Source of the DNA: Mesorhizobium sp. L-2-11 | GTDB taxonomy: Bacteria; Pseudomonadota; Alphaproteobacteria; Rhizobiales; Rhizobiaceae | Assembly (NCBI RefSeq): GCF_016756595.1 | Contig: NZ_AP023257.1 | Location: 2,744,001-2,808,000 of the forward strand | DNA: 64,000 nucleotides | Direction: 5' to 3' | Shown: positions 34,174 through 45,027 of the stretch, piece by piece | Layout: the number at the start of each line of letters is the position of its first letter | Position numbering within the stretch: the first letter of the stretch is position 1 | Made by a program: the position numbers and the translations under genes | The notes under the pieces: generated by a model | Seen by the model: the letters and a program-made list of their open reading frames with translations, nothing else | Databases searched by the model: none | Told to the model about the DNA's origin: nothing

Positions 34174-36192
34174 ATGACGACCAATCTCCACATCGTCGAA
34201 GCATCGATCACAGAGCTGCGGCAGGCACTGGAGGCCGGCATCGTCACCAGCGTCGAGCTGGTCGGCGCCTGTCTGCGCCGGATTGCGCATTACGACCGCC
34301 ATGGCCTCGCCCTCAACGCCGTGCCCGTGCTCAATCCGAAAATGTTCGAGGAGGCGGCCGCGTCCGACTGGCGCCGCCGGAGTGGTGCGACGCTCGGGCC
34401 GCTGGACGGCATCCCCTATACCGCCAAGGACAGCTACAAGGTATCGGGCTTGAGGGTGGCCGCCGGCTCGCCGGCGTTCGAGCATCTCGTCGCCAACGAG
34501 GACGCCTTCACCATCGGGCGGCTGCGGGCCGGCGGCGCGGTGCTGATCGGGCTGACCAACATGCCGCCGATGGCCAATGGCGGCATGCAGCGCGGCGTCT
34601 ACGGAAGGGCGGAAAGCCCCTACAATGCCGATTACCTGACCGCCGCTTTTGCGTCGGGCTCGTCGAATGGTTCCGGCACCGCGACCGCCGCCAGCTTCGC
34701 CGCCTTCGGGCTCGGCGAGGAGACATGGTCGTCGGGCCGGGCGCCGGCGTCGAACAACGCGCTGGTCGCCTACACGCCGTCGCGCGGCGTCATTTCGGTG
34801 CGCGGCAACTGGCCGCTGGTGCCGACGATGGACGTGGTGGTGCCGCACACGCGCAGCGTGCCCGACATGCTCGAACTGCTCGACGTGATCGTCGCCGACG
34901 ACCCGGACACCACCGGCGATTTCTGGCGCGCGCAGCCCTGGGTGGCGCTGCCAAAAAGCTCGGACGTACGGCCGTCGCGCTACACCGGCCTCAGGCTGGA
35001 GGGGGCGCTGCGAGGCATGCGGCTTGGCGTGCCCCGCATGTATATCGGCCGCGATACGGAGGCTGATGTGCCGATCCAGACCCGCGCCTCGGTGCTGGAG
35101 CTGTGGCAGCAGGCGGCAGCGGATCTGCGGCGGCTCGGTGCTGATGTGGTCGAGGTCGATTTTCCCGTCGTCTCCAACTACGAGCGCGACCGGCCGGGCA
35201 CAAAAAACATGGTCGATCGCGGGCTGATTCCCAAAGGATTCGCCGAGCGCGAGATCTGGGACCTGTGCGTCTTCGCCTGGGACGATTTCCTGCGCGCCAA
35301 TGCCGACCCTGCCATCCCCGATCTCGCGTCGGTCGACGGCGCAAAGATCTTTCCGCAGCCGCCGGGCACGCTGCCGGACCGTTATGAGGACAGTTTTGAT
35401 GTGGCGGGATATGTCGAGCGGGCCAAGCGCGGCGTCACCCCATTCCTGGCCATTCCCGAGCTGGAGGCCGGCTTAAAAGGCCTGGAGGCGACGCGGCGCA
35501 TCGATTTCGAGGATTGGCTCGACGCGCAACGGCTCGACGCAGTGGTGTTTCCCGCGGTCGCCGATGTCGGGCCGGCCGATGCGGATGTCGACGAGGCGTC
35601 CGCGGCACTTGCCTGGCGCAACGGCACCTGGGTCGCCAATGGCAATCTGGTGCCGCGCCATCTCGGCATTCCGACCGTCACCGTGCCGATGGGCACGATG
35701 GCCGATATCGGCATGCCGGTCGGCCTGACCTTCGCCGGCAAGGCTTATGCGGATACGAAGCTGCTGCGGCTGGCCGGCGACTTCGAGCGTTCTGGCCAGC
35801 GCCGCAGCCGCCCGCCGCGCACGCCGGAACTTCCCGACGATGTTTTTTTCGCCCGGCCTGCCGCAGACCAGCCCGGCGAGGCGCCGCCGCTGACCGTCAC
35901 GCTTGCCGCCGAGACGCGCCGTGCGGGAGACCATGACGAGATAAGCATCATGCTCGATGTCGATGGCGAGGCCGGAACCGAAACCCATGTGAAGGTGCAT
36001 GTCAATGGTGAGCCGGTCACCATGCAGCGGATCGGCGCGCGCTTGACCGGGCGTGCGGTCGTGCCGGCCAAAGAGCACCACAGGAGCCACAGCGTCTGGC
36101 GCGGCTCCTACGGCTCGATCGTCAGCACTGTCGTGCGTCTTGAAGACGGACGCGCCGCCGGCGCCTACATGGTGACCGGCGGGATCGGGTGA
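34174..36192 (+). CDS. amidase signature family enzyme with C-terminal extension
   Basis: A 672-residue amidase-signature protein that hydrolyses amide bonds with a Ser-cisSer-Lys triad. The catalytic Lys is in PYTAKDSYK and the Gly/Ser-rich signature is FASGSSNGSGTATAASFAAFGLGEE. The amidase domain covers about residues 1-540, as in AtzF/GatA-like enzymes. A further 120-residue tail with a beta-rich pattern (ISIMLDVDGEAGTETHVKVHVNG) is unusual and may be a binding domain. The start at 34174 is taken as the first ATG; a TTG at 34162 is an alternative. The substrate is unknown. Neighbours give no pathway context. Confidence 0.88.
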   Translation: MTTNLHIVEASITELRQALEAGIVTSVELVGACLRRIAHYDRHGLALNAVPVLNPKMFEEAAASDWRRRSGATLGPLDGIPYTAKDSYKVSGLRVAAGSPAFEHLVANEDAFTIGRLRAGGAVLIGLTNMPPMANGGMQRGVYGRAESPYNADYLTAAFASGSSNGSGTATAASFAAFGLGEETWSSGRAPASNNALVAYTPSRGVISVRGNWPLVPTMDVVVPHTRSVPDMLELLDVIVADDPDTTGDFWRAQPWVALPKSSDVRPSRYTGLRLEGALRGMRLGVPRMYIGRDTEADVPIQTRASVLELWQQAAADLRRLGADVVEVDFPVVSNYERDRPGTKNMVDRGLIPKGFAEREIWDLCVFAWDDFLRANADPAIPDLASVDGAKIFPQPPGTLPDRYEDSFDVAGYVERAKRGVTPFLAIPELEAGLKGLEATRRIDFEDWLDAQRLDAVVFPAVADVGPADADVDEASAALAWRNGTWVANGNLVPRHLGIPTVTVPMGTMADIGMPVGLTFAGKAYADTKLLRLAGDFERSGQRRSRPPRTPELPDDVFFARPAADQPGEAPPLTVTLAAETRRAGDHDEISIMLDVDGEAGTETHVKVHVNGEPVTMQRIGARLTGRAVVPAKEHHRSHSVWRGSYGSIVSTVVRLEDGRAAGAYMVTGGIG

Positions 36193-36242
36193 CCATTGCG
36201 TGTGCTACGGCGCGCCGTCTGCAAACAGCCTTTCAATTCGCG

Positions 36243-36572
36243 TCACTTCGGCTTGCAGGGGTCGGCCTTGGCCGCTGCTGTCATCTCGCCCTCCTGCTGC
36301 GCCTCGACATCCTGCTGCGAGGTGGCAAGGTTTTTATCGCCACCGGCTTCCTTCTCGGCAAGCGGCATGGTGTTGCCGGTCTTGTTGGCCGGGCCGCCCT
36401 CTACCCTGTTACCAGTATTCGCTTCGGTTTCGAGGGGCGCGCGCGTTGCGTCTTTTGCGACGCCTGATTGAGCTTCGATCGATGCGGTCGTCTCATGGCA
36501 GGTGGCGCTTGCCGTGCCGGCCGTCAGCCCGATCATAGAGGTGGCGAGCAAAATAGCGGTTAGGGTCTTCAT
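36243..36572 (-). CDS. small exported hypothetical protein
   Basis: A 109-residue protein with a clear Sec signal peptide (MKTLTAILLATSMIGLTAGTASA) and a low-complexity, acidic and Thr/Ala/Glu-rich mature part with two cysteines (ATCHETT near 24-30 and the C-terminal DPCKPK). The start is supported by AAAGGAGGACGAG before ATG 36572. I do not recognise a named family; similar short exported proteins are common in rhizobia. It lies between convergent and divergent neighbours and is probably monocistronic. Confidence 0.75.
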   Translation of the reverse strand: MKTLTAILLATSMIGLTAGTASATCHETTASIEAQSGVAKDATRAPLETEANTGNRVEGGPANKTGNTMPLAEKEAGGDKNLATSQQDVEAQQEGEMTAAAKADPCKPK

Positions 36573-36751
36573 CTCGTCCTCCTTTCGGTGTTTTGAGGTC
36601 ATCTTTCTAAACTGCCGGCACTATCTGAGGTTCCGCTAATTCAGTTCGAACTTCGAATGTGGCGTTGTATTCCCATTGCTTTGCGGGCTTCCGCAGGCGC
36701 CGCCTATGGCGTATTGGCGCGGGCAAACTCCCTTGGGCGCGCGTGAAAAGC

Positions 36752-38374
<1,623 letters not shown>

Positions 38375-38751
38375 GCTGCCGCGAGAAAGGCCGAGCGGCC
38401 CGGCGTCGTTGGCCTGAGGGGGGCGGGACTGGCGCCGAGCCTAACCGGTTGGGGGGTAGATCACCGGCCACCTGAATACATACGCTAAATCTAATTTAAG
38501 TGCAAGCTAATGTAACAGTGATTCAATGTTGCGCGTTGGCGATTTTCAGCGGTTGTTTCCAATCAGTTGATGTTTCTGGCGGCCGCTTCCTGGCCGCGCG
38601 CGTCGCTCCTATAGTGGCGGCTATACCTGATTGTTGAGCGCACCGGCCAAGAGGCGCCGGTGGCGCGGGGCTGAAGCGCAGAGCGCCGGCTTGACCGTTC
38701 ACCAGGCCGGCGACATTGTGCTGGTCGCCAGTCCATAACGGTCGTGTGGGA
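38375..38751. other. intergenic region upstream of the MscS gene
   Basis: 377 bases with no supported gene. An AT-rich patch at 38473-38530 stands out from the GC-rich surroundings, and TATAGT at 38610-38615 could be a -10 box of the channel gene. No RNA family was recognised. Confidence 0.4.
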
Positions 38752-40056
38752 ATGGATTTTCGCAACGCCATCGATGAATCGCTGGCTTGGGCCAGCCGAT
38801 GGTTCGACTACGCCGTCACGCCGTGGTTTTTCTATCAGGCTGCAATCATCGTCACGCTCTTCCTGGTCGCCAAGCTCGCGGCGCAGCGCATCGAACCGCT
38901 CGTGGAGAACCGGGCACGCCAGATTAAGGGGCATCCCGGACTGTTGAGGGTCGTCGTTGCCCTGTTGCGGCGCACCGACTGGATCCTGTTCACGGTCTTC
39001 CTGCTTGCCGCGCTCGTTCTCATGCGCGCCGTCACCTGGCCAAGCCGGAGCCATTTCATCTATATCGCGCTCTCGCTATCGCTTGCGTGGCTGTTTGCGT
39101 CGGTGCTGTCGCGCATCATCCGCAATCGCTTTGTCGCGCGGGCTCTCGGCTGGCTGACCTGGATCTATGCGGCCCTCGTCATCCTGGGCATCGATGACGA
39201 CACCGCGGCGTTCCTGGACGGCCTCGCAATACCTTTGGGCGCGGTGCGCCTTTCGGCGCTCATGGTGCTGAAAGCGGCGCTGCTGCTGATCGCCACGGTT
39301 TGGCTTGCGGTCGTCGTCGGCAAGTATATCGACGAGCGCGTCCGCATCTCCGAAGAGCTGACGCCGTCGATCCGCGTCCTCGTCGGCAAGGTCGCAAAGG
39401 TCGGCCTCGTGCTGGTGGCGGGTGTTATCGCCCTGTCTTCCGTCGGTCTCGACCTGACCGCTTTGACGATATTCTCCGGCGCCGTCGGCGTCGGCCTGGC
39501 TTTCGGTCTGCAGAAGGTGGTTTCGAATTTCGTCTCCGGCATGATCATCCTGCTCGACAAGTCGATCAAGCCGGGCGACACCATTTCGCTCGAAGGCACT
39601 TTCGGCTGGGTACGCGAATTGCGGGCGCGATTTGTCTCGGTGGTGACGCGCGACGGCCGCGAGTACCTGATCCCGAACGAAGACTTCATCACCCAAAGGG
39701 TCATCAACTGGTCGTTCAGCGACAACCTCGTGCGGCTCGACGTGAATTTCGGCGTCTCTTACGACGCCGACCCGCATAAGGTCAGTGAACTGGCGATAGC
39801 GGCCGCCATGAGCGTCGGCCGGGTCGAAGCCGACCGGCGGCCGGTCTGCTGGCTCACCGACTTCGGCGAGTCCTCGCTCAATTTCGTCCTGCGCTTCTGG
39901 ATCCACGACCCTCAGCAAGGCCTGACCAACGTGCGCGGCAGGGTGCTGCTGGCGCTGTGGGACACTTTTAGGGAAAACGGCATCGACATCCCCTATCCGC
40001 ATCGCGAGATCATCATGAAGCCGGATGGGCGGGCTGAGAAATCAGGCGGGCGTTGA
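38752..40056 (+). CDS. MscS-family mechanosensitive channel
   Basis: A 434-residue inner-membrane protein. About five hydrophobic segments precede the MscS core. The pore-lining helix and adjacent beta domain are seen in GAVGVGLAFGLQKVVSNFVSGMI, then LLDKSIKPGDTISLEGTFGWV and the conserved YLIPNEDFITQRVINWS. It opens on membrane tension to release solutes during osmotic downshock. ATG 38752 is used; an in-frame TTG/GTG further up lacks support. It stands alone, with the family B inverted repeat behind it. Confidence 0.92.
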   Translation: MDFRNAIDESLAWASRWFDYAVTPWFFYQAAIIVTLFLVAKLAAQRIEPLVENRARQIKGHPGLLRVVVALLRRTDWILFTVFLLAALVLMRAVTWPSRSHFIYIALSLSLAWLFASVLSRIIRNRFVARALGWLTWIYAALVILGIDDDTAAFLDGLAIPLGAVRLSALMVLKAALLLIATVWLAVVVGKYIDERVRISEELTPSIRVLVGKVAKVGLVLVAGVIALSSVGLDLTALTIFSGAVGVGLAFGLQKVVSNFVSGMIILLDKSIKPGDTISLEGTFGWVRELRARFVSVVTRDGREYLIPNEDFITQRVINWSFSDNLVRLDVNFGVSYDADPHKVSELAIAAAMSVGRVEADRRPVCWLTDFGESSLNFVLRFWIHDPQQGLTNVRGRVLLALWDTFRENGIDIPYPHREIIMKPDGRAEKSGGR

Positions 40057-40084
40057 TCGGTTTCAAACGAACCTACGTCGTGGG

Positions 40085-40298
40085 CTTCCCCTCTCCGTCT
40101 CGGCTTCGCCGAGCCACCTCTCCCCACTTTGTGGGGCGAGGAACCCAGGTTCTGCAAGGCGGCGCCTATTCCACATCACCACCTCCACCATGAAGAAGAT
40201 TGCCTATGGCGAGTGGCAGCCCTCGAAGGCCTGGGTTCCTCGCCCCCGCGGAGCGGGGGAGAGGTGGCTCGGCGAAGCCGAGACGGAGAGGGGGTCTT
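40085..40298. repeat. inverted repeat family B, full element
   Basis: Two arms of about 65 bp (40085-40151 and 40230-40298), inverted copies of each other: CCCTCTCCGTCTCGGCTTCGCCGAGCCACCTCTCCCC...GGGCGAGGAACCCAGG. About 78 bases lie between. It is distinct in sequence from family A. Confidence 0.9.
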
Positions 40299-40387
40299 TC
40301 GCGAGCACAGCCTTCTCGTGCGCGTCCGGCAAGGGTTCGCACCTCGGCTCCAATGCTGTATCCAACCCTGAAATCAAGGAGCCTGCG

Positions 40388-41503
40388 ATGACTCACCTCG
40401 ACTCCCCCGACGCCGGCATGGCGGCCGATGACGACACCACGTGGCAAGGCGATGTTCGCGCCGGCGTGCGGCAGGTGCGCGATCTGGATTCCCTGCCGCT
40501 GTCGCCGGCCGAGCGCGCGGCGGCTCAAGCTGCGGCCACGCGCCACAAGGTTCGCATCCCAAAAGCCTATCTCGATCTGATCGACTGGAGCGATCCCGCC
40601 GATCCGATCCGGCTTCAGGTCATCCCGTCGCCCGAAGAACTGGCCGAGCAGGAAGGCGAGCTCGACGATCCGATCGCCGATCACGCCTTCAGCCCGGTGC
40701 CGCGATTGACGCATCGCCATGCCGACCGGGTTCTCCTGTTTGCCACCTACCAGTGCGCGGTCTATTGCCGGTTCTGCTTTCGCAAGGAGTCGCTGAGCTC
40801 GATCGGCCGCGGTTTTTCGCGCGAGGCGCTGGAGCCGGCCTTCGCCTATATCGAGACCCACCCCGAAATCCGCGAGGTGATCCTGACTGGCGGCGATCCG
40901 CTGTCGCTGCCGGACAAGGCGCTGGCGGAAATCCGCGCCCGCCTCGAGGCGGTTGCGCATGTGCGGCTCTTGCGCATCCACACGCGCGTGCCCGTCGCAT
41001 TGCCCTCGCGCGTCACGTCAGGGCTGGTTCGCTCGCTGCAGGGCCGGCTGATGGTTACGGTCGTCACCCATTTCAATCACGCGCGGGAGATCACGCCGGC
41101 CACCGAACAAGCCTGCCGCGCGTTGCGGCAGGGCGGCTTCGTGCTGCTCAACCAGAGCGTCCTGCTGAAAGGCGTCAACGACACGGTCGAGGTGCTGGAG
41201 GAACTGTGCCGCGAGCTGATGTACCGCCTCGGCGTCAAACCCTATTACCTGCACCACGGCGACCTCGCCCGCGGCACGGCGCATCGGCGCACTACGATTG
41301 CCGAGGGACGGGCGCTGGTCAGCGCCTTGCGGGCGCGCCTGTCGGGCATCTGCAACCCCGTCTACGTGCTGGACCTGCCGGACGGCGGCGGCAAAGTACC
41401 GCTCGGCCCGTGCCATGTCGAGGCGCAGGACGGCAAGACGTGGCGGATTCGCGGGCAGGACGGTGAGATGAGGGCGTATACGGAGGTGGCTGGAGACCTT
41501 TGA
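40388..41503 (+). CDS. lysine 2,3-aminomutase-like radical SAM enzyme
   Basis: A 371-residue KamA-family protein. The radical-SAM cluster motif CAVYCRFC (Cys-x3-Cys-x2-Cys), ILTGGDPLSL and VTHFNHAREI are present, along with the PLP-region KPYYLHHGDLARGTAHRRT. Such enzymes move an amino group on lysine using a SAM-derived radical. Short members such as EpmB act on lysine for EF-P modification, and that is the most likely role, but neither efp nor epmA is in the window to confirm it. ATG 40388 follows AAGGAG. Family B repeats lie on both sides (40085 and 41507). Confidence 0.88.
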   Translation: MTHLDSPDAGMAADDDTTWQGDVRAGVRQVRDLDSLPLSPAERAAAQAAATRHKVRIPKAYLDLIDWSDPADPIRLQVIPSPEELAEQEGELDDPIADHAFSPVPRLTHRHADRVLLFATYQCAVYCRFCFRKESLSSIGRGFSREALEPAFAYIETHPEIREVILTGGDPLSLPDKALAEIRARLEAVAHVRLLRIHTRVPVALPSRVTSGLVRSLQGRLMVTVVTHFNHAREITPATEQACRALRQGGFVLLNQSVLLKGVNDTVEVLEELCRELMYRLGVKPYYLHHGDLARGTAHRRTTIAEGRALVSALRARLSGICNPVYVLDLPDGGGKVPLGPCHVEAQDGKTWRIRGQDGEMRAYTEVAGDL

Positions 41504-41506
41504 AAG

Positions 41507-41572
41507 CCTGGTTCCTCGCCCCGCAAAGCGGGGAGAGGTGGCTCGGCGCAGCCGAGACGGAGAGGGGGCTTC
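41507..41572 (+). repeat. inverted repeat family B, single arm
   Basis: CCTGGTTCCTCGCCCCGCAAAGCGGGGAGAGGTGGCTCGGCGCAGCCGAGACGGAGAGGG, matching the right arm of the element at 40085-40298. It begins four bases after the aminomutase stop. Confidence 0.88.
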
Positions 41573-41664
41573 CTTTGCGCACGGAAGTTCATGCTGCCGC
41601 GCCTCCTTGGAACCGGATCGAATGCCTCGCATTTTAACAGAGGACGGGGCAAAAGGAGCGCAAG

Positions 41665-42408
41665 GTGAAAGCTTTATCGGCGGTACTTGGCGGCTTCGTG
41701 CTGACGCTGACGGTTTTCGCCAGCGGATTGGCCTTCGCCTTCTGGATTCTCTCTGCCGAGCCGGTGCGGCCGGTCGCCCCGACTTCCAGCGTTGCTGAAC
41801 TGTGGCCGAGGGAGCCGCGGAAGGTGAACCCCGCTTCGCAGCAGTTTGAGCGCCTTCCCGCCCGCGAGATCCCAAAGGTCCCAGTGGTCCCAGAGGTCCC
41901 AGCGGTTGCAGAGGTCCCGACTGATCAGGCCCCATTTGATCAGGCCCCAGTTGATCAGGCCCCAGCTGATCGCACGGCGAAATCTGGCGATGCCGCAGCT
42001 TCGGCGCCCGATACCACCGCTACCGCCTCCATCAAGCCGACACCGCCGGCAACCGACGAGCAGCAGGCGATGCCCGCCGCCCATGTGGAATGGTGCGCAA
42101 GCCGCTACCGCTCCTACAGGCCAAGCGACGACCACTACACATCCTACAGCGGAGAGCAGCGTCCCTGCATCTCGCCCTATCTCGATGCCGGTGCGGCCGA
42201 CCGCGCCACCCAGCCTGCCGACGATGGCGCCAGCTATGTCGAGGCGACCGACATGTCGCCAATGGATGACGTTCCGTTGGATGAAAGCGGCGGCGCCTGG
42301 CTTCCACCCGACCACGTGGAATATTGCTTCAGCCGCTACCGCTCCTATCGGCCGGAAGACAACAGCTACCAGCCCTATTCCGGCGGCCCGCGCCGGCAGT
42401 GCCATTAG
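41665..42408 (+). CDS. BA14K-like membrane-anchored protein with duplicated domain
   Basis: A 247-residue protein starting at GTG 41665 (AAAAGGAG upstream). Residues 5-33 form one hydrophobic anchor or signal. A low-complexity Pro/Val/Gln linker follows with short tandem repeats ([16 protein letters not shown], and [12 protein letters not shown] steps). Two copies of a BA14K-like motif come last: [17 protein letters not shown] near residue 140 and [17 protein letters not shown] near 215. Each has a Cys and a Tyr/Arg-rich core ending in a second Cys. BA14K proteins are surface or lectin-like proteins in Brucella and rhizobia. Two motifs in one chain are uncommon to my knowledge. Confidence 0.8.
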   Translation: MKALSAVLGGFVLTLTVFASGLAFAFWILSAEPVRPVAPTSSVAELWPREPRKVNPASQQFERLPAREIPKVPVVPEVPAVAEVPTDQAPFDQAPVDQAPADRTAKSGDAAASAPDTTATASIKPTPPATDEQQAMPAAHVEWCASRYRSYRPSDDHYTSYSGEQRPCISPYLDAGAADRATQPADDGASYVEATDMSPMDDVPLDESGGAWLPPDHVEYCFSRYRSYRPEDNSYQPYSGGPRRQCH

Positions 42409-42532
42409 GCGAGGGCAGGGCGGGCTGGCGGCCGCAGTGGATGGCGCCTGTGCGACTCCCCAACGATCACGCAGATTTCTTGGATCGTTCGGGTTGGCGC
42501 GGCGTTCATCCGATACAAAAGGAGGAATCAAC

Positions 42533-42862
42533 ATGGGCGACGACCGGGAAGACAGGATTCGTGAGCGCGCATACCAGATCTGGGAACGCGAAGGCGGGAT
42601 CCATGGCGATCCCGAGCGGCACTGGTACCGGGCCGAGGCCGAGATCGACAGGGAGGCAGCCCTGCCGCTGACGGCAGGCGATGCCCTGCCGGAAACCCGC
42701 GAGATCGCGAGCTCCGACGTCCTGACGGTGGAGGCCTTGGCGGTGCGCACCGGCATATCGGGCGAACAGGCGCAGGAACTGATCGACAGGCTGGGCAACG
42801 ACCGGGCGGCGATCGAACAAGCCGCGCGCAACCTGAAGGGGAAGCAGCGGCTCGGGGAGTGA
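42533..42862 (+). CDS. DUF2934 domain-containing protein
   Basis: A 109-residue protein. Its N-terminal part DREDRIRERAYQIWEREGGIHGDPERHWYRAE is the DUF2934 signature, a short domain common in rhizobia with unknown function. The C-terminal half carries a helix-turn-helix-like stretch (LAVRTGISGEQAQELIDRLGN). The start is fixed by AAAAGGAGGAATCAAC before the ATG; longer in-frame readings overlap the BA14K gene and are not real. A 49-codon gene follows four bases after its stop. Confidence 0.85.
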   Translation: MGDDREDRIRERAYQIWEREGGIHGDPERHWYRAEAEIDREAALPLTAGDALPETREIASSDVLTVEALAVRTGISGEQAQELIDRLGNDRAAIEQAARNLKGKQRLGE

Positions 42863-42865
42863 CAG

Positions 42866-43015
42866 ATGATCAGAAAGCTCAAAGACGGAAAATACCGCCT
42901 CTATTCGCGCAAGAAGGACGAAAAGACCGGCAAGCGCCGCAATCTCGGGACGTTTGACAGCCGCGAGGCTGCGGAGAAGCACGAACGCGAGGTGCAGTAT
43001 TTCAAGAGGCATTGA
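42866..43015 (+). CDS. very small basic conserved-type protein
   Basis: A 49-residue protein: MIRKLKDGKYRLYSRKKDEK, then TGKRRNLGTFDSREAAEKHE and a short tail ending YFKRH. The sequence is highly basic and reads as a compact beta-hairpin plus helix; I recall near-identical small proteins across many proteobacteria, with no function assigned. GGGGAG at the end of the previous gene gives a ribosome site. It is probably translated together with the DUF2934 gene. Too short for automatic calling at 60 codons. Confidence 0.75.
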   Translation: MIRKLKDGKYRLYSRKKDEKTGKRRNLGTFDSREAAEKHEREVQYFKRH

Positions 43016-43180
43016 GGGGTGTCGATGGCCGTCCCTTGCCAGGCAGCCGCGCCGGAAGCCGCCTTACTTCGGCGTAGGGTGTAGAATTCTAGCGAGCGCA
43101 GGATACCGCTTTGATGGGGACAGCGAACTTTCATGTTTCCCTGCCTCTTCGTGTTATTGTGGATACGAGGAGATTGTCCC

Positions 43181-44953
43181 GTGAGCGAGAGCCGCAAGCT
43201 AGCCGCGATCCTTGCCGCTGATGTGGTCGGGTACAGCCGGCTGGCGAGCGCGGATGAAGATCGTACTTTGGCCCGGTTGCGGGCACTTCGCAGCGACCTG
43301 ATTGACCCGACCATCGCCGTTTACAACGGTCGAATGGTCAAGCGCACAGGCGATGGTGCGTTGGTCGAATTCCGCAGTGTGGTAGATGCCGTGCGCTGCG
43401 CCATAGAAGTGCAGAATGGCATGGTCGAGCGCAACGCCGGCGTGCCCGAGGACCGCCGCATCGAGTTTCGGATTGGGATACATTTGGGCGACGTGGTCGA
43501 AGAAAGCGACGGCGACCTGATGGGCGACGGCGTCAACATCGCCTCGCGTCTGGAGGGCGTCGCTGCCCCGGGCACCATCTGCCTGTCCGAAGATGCCTAT
43601 CGGCAAGTCAAGACGAGACTAGACGTTTCGGTCAGTGATCTCGGCGACACCCAGCTCAAGAACATTGCCGAGCCGATCCGGGTTTATTCGCTCCGAGTCG
43701 GCACCGCGGCTCACGCAAAGGCGCCTGTGACCCCCGAACTTTCGGAAGCTCTGCTTTCGAAAGCGGCACCGTCTCAGTTATCGATCGCCGTGCTGCCCTT
43801 CGCCAACATGAGCGGTGATACCGAGCAGGAATATTTCGCCGACGGAATCTCCGAAGACATCATCACAGCTCTCTCAAAGCTGTCGCAGCTGTTTGTGATC
43901 GCTCGCAATTCGTCCTTCACTTTCAAGGGCAGGAACGTGAACGTTCAGGAGGTGGGCCGGAACCTCGGCGTGCGTTACGTGCTGGAGGGCAGCGTCCGCA
44001 AATCCGGCAACAGGGTACGTATCACCGCGCAGCTTATTGACGCGACCACGGGCGGACATCTGTGGGCGGAGCGCTTCGATCGCAACCTGACCGATATCTT
44101 TGCCGTACAGGACGACGTTACGCAGCAAATTGTCGACGCGCTGGCGCTCAACCTGCCAAAGGGCGACCAGCAGCGGCTCGCGACCGAGCAAACCGGCAAC
44201 CTGGACGCGTATGACTGCTTTCTTCATGGCCGAGAGCAGCTATGGCGGTTCACGAAAACGGAAAACATCAAGGGCCGGGAGCTGTTGCAGCGCGCCGTCG
44301 AATTCGACCCGAAATTCGCTCCCGCCTACGCGTTCCTCGCGTTCGCAAATATACTGGACTATGCAAACCAGTGGAGCTCGTCGTGGTCGAACGCAATGGC
44401 ACAAGCGGAAATGTTCGCGGCACGGGCAGTGGCGCTCGACGATCGATATCCTTACGCACATTGGGCGCTGGGCATCGTCGAATTGTATTCGCGACGGCAT
44501 GAGGCGGCCATCTGCTCGGCGAAACGCTTGATCGCTCTTGCGCCAAATCTTGCCGAGGGACACGAAAATCTCGGTTACGCACTTTATTATTCCGGCAAGC
44601 CTGAGGACGCACTCCGGTGTTTCGACAGGGCGATGGCCTTGAACCCGTATTATCCGGACGTGTACCTTCACTTCCAGGCGCAAGCGATGTTCCAGTTGCG
44701 CAGGTACGAAGAGGCAATTGGGATCCTGAGGCGGCGACTTGTCCGTAACCCTTCCACCGACGTCTCACGCGTGCTCCTGGCGGCGAGCTACGGCCATCTG
44801 GGTCGGTTCGAAGAAGCCCGTCGCGAGTGGCAGGAAGTGTTTCGCGTCAACCCCCAATATTCTCTGGAACATCGCCGCAAAGTGTTGCCCTACAAGGATC
44901 CCAACGATTTCGAGCTGATCGTGGATGGCCTTCGCAAAGCCGGCCTCGTATGA
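43181..44953 (+). CDS. adenylate/guanylate cyclase class III with TolB-like and TPR domains
   Basis: A 590-residue protein starting at GTG 43181 (GAGGAGA upstream). Residues 5-175 form a class III nucleotide cyclase domain (LAAILAADVVGYSRL with the metal-binding Asp, KRTGDGALVEF, GIHLGDVVEESDGDLMGDGVNIASRLE). Residues 195-340 are a TolB_N/FlgO-like segment (IAVLPFANMSGDTEQEYFADGISEDI). TPRs follow to residue 580. Such proteins are numerous in rhizobia and are thought to make cAMP in response to unknown cues. Its last 16 codons plus 70 bases downstream recur at 49912-50031. Confidence 0.92.
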   Translation: MSESRKLAAILAADVVGYSRLASADEDRTLARLRALRSDLIDPTIAVYNGRMVKRTGDGALVEFRSVVDAVRCAIEVQNGMVERNAGVPEDRRIEFRIGIHLGDVVEESDGDLMGDGVNIASRLEGVAAPGTICLSEDAYRQVKTRLDVSVSDLGDTQLKNIAEPIRVYSLRVGTAAHAKAPVTPELSEALLSKAAPSQLSIAVLPFANMSGDTEQEYFADGISEDIITALSKLSQLFVIARNSSFTFKGRNVNVQEVGRNLGVRYVLEGSVRKSGNRVRITAQLIDATTGGHLWAERFDRNLTDIFAVQDDVTQQIVDALALNLPKGDQQRLATEQTGNLDAYDCFLHGREQLWRFTKTENIKGRELLQRAVEFDPKFAPAYAFLAFANILDYANQWSSSWSNAMAQAEMFAARAVALDDRYPYAHWALGIVELYSRRHEAAICSAKRLIALAPNLAEGHENLGYALYYSGKPEDALRCFDRAMALNPYYPDVYLHFQAQAMFQLRRYEEAIGILRRRLVRNPSTDVSRVLLAASYGHLGRFEEARREWQEVFRVNPQYSLEHRRKVLPYKDPNDFELIVDGLRKAGLV

Positions 44954-45027
44954 GCACCTGACCGGGCGAGGTCTGGTATTCCTCCTGCAGCCACTGCTTC
45001 GAAGGAACAGCACGACCGCTGTGCGGC
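44906..45027 (+). repeat. long direct repeat, copy 1 (3' end of the cyclase gene)
   Basis: 122 bp from GATTTCGAGCTGATCGTGG to ACCGCTGTGCGGC. Copy 2 at 49912-50031 differs by a two-base gap and one substitution that I can see. The first 48 bases are the end of the cyclase coding region. Confidence 0.9.

Noticed and set aside
41780..42000. CRISPR-like or regulatory tandem repeats in the BA14K gene
   Set aside because: The short repeats are in frame and encode the DQAP and VPxVP linker, so they are coding low-complexity.
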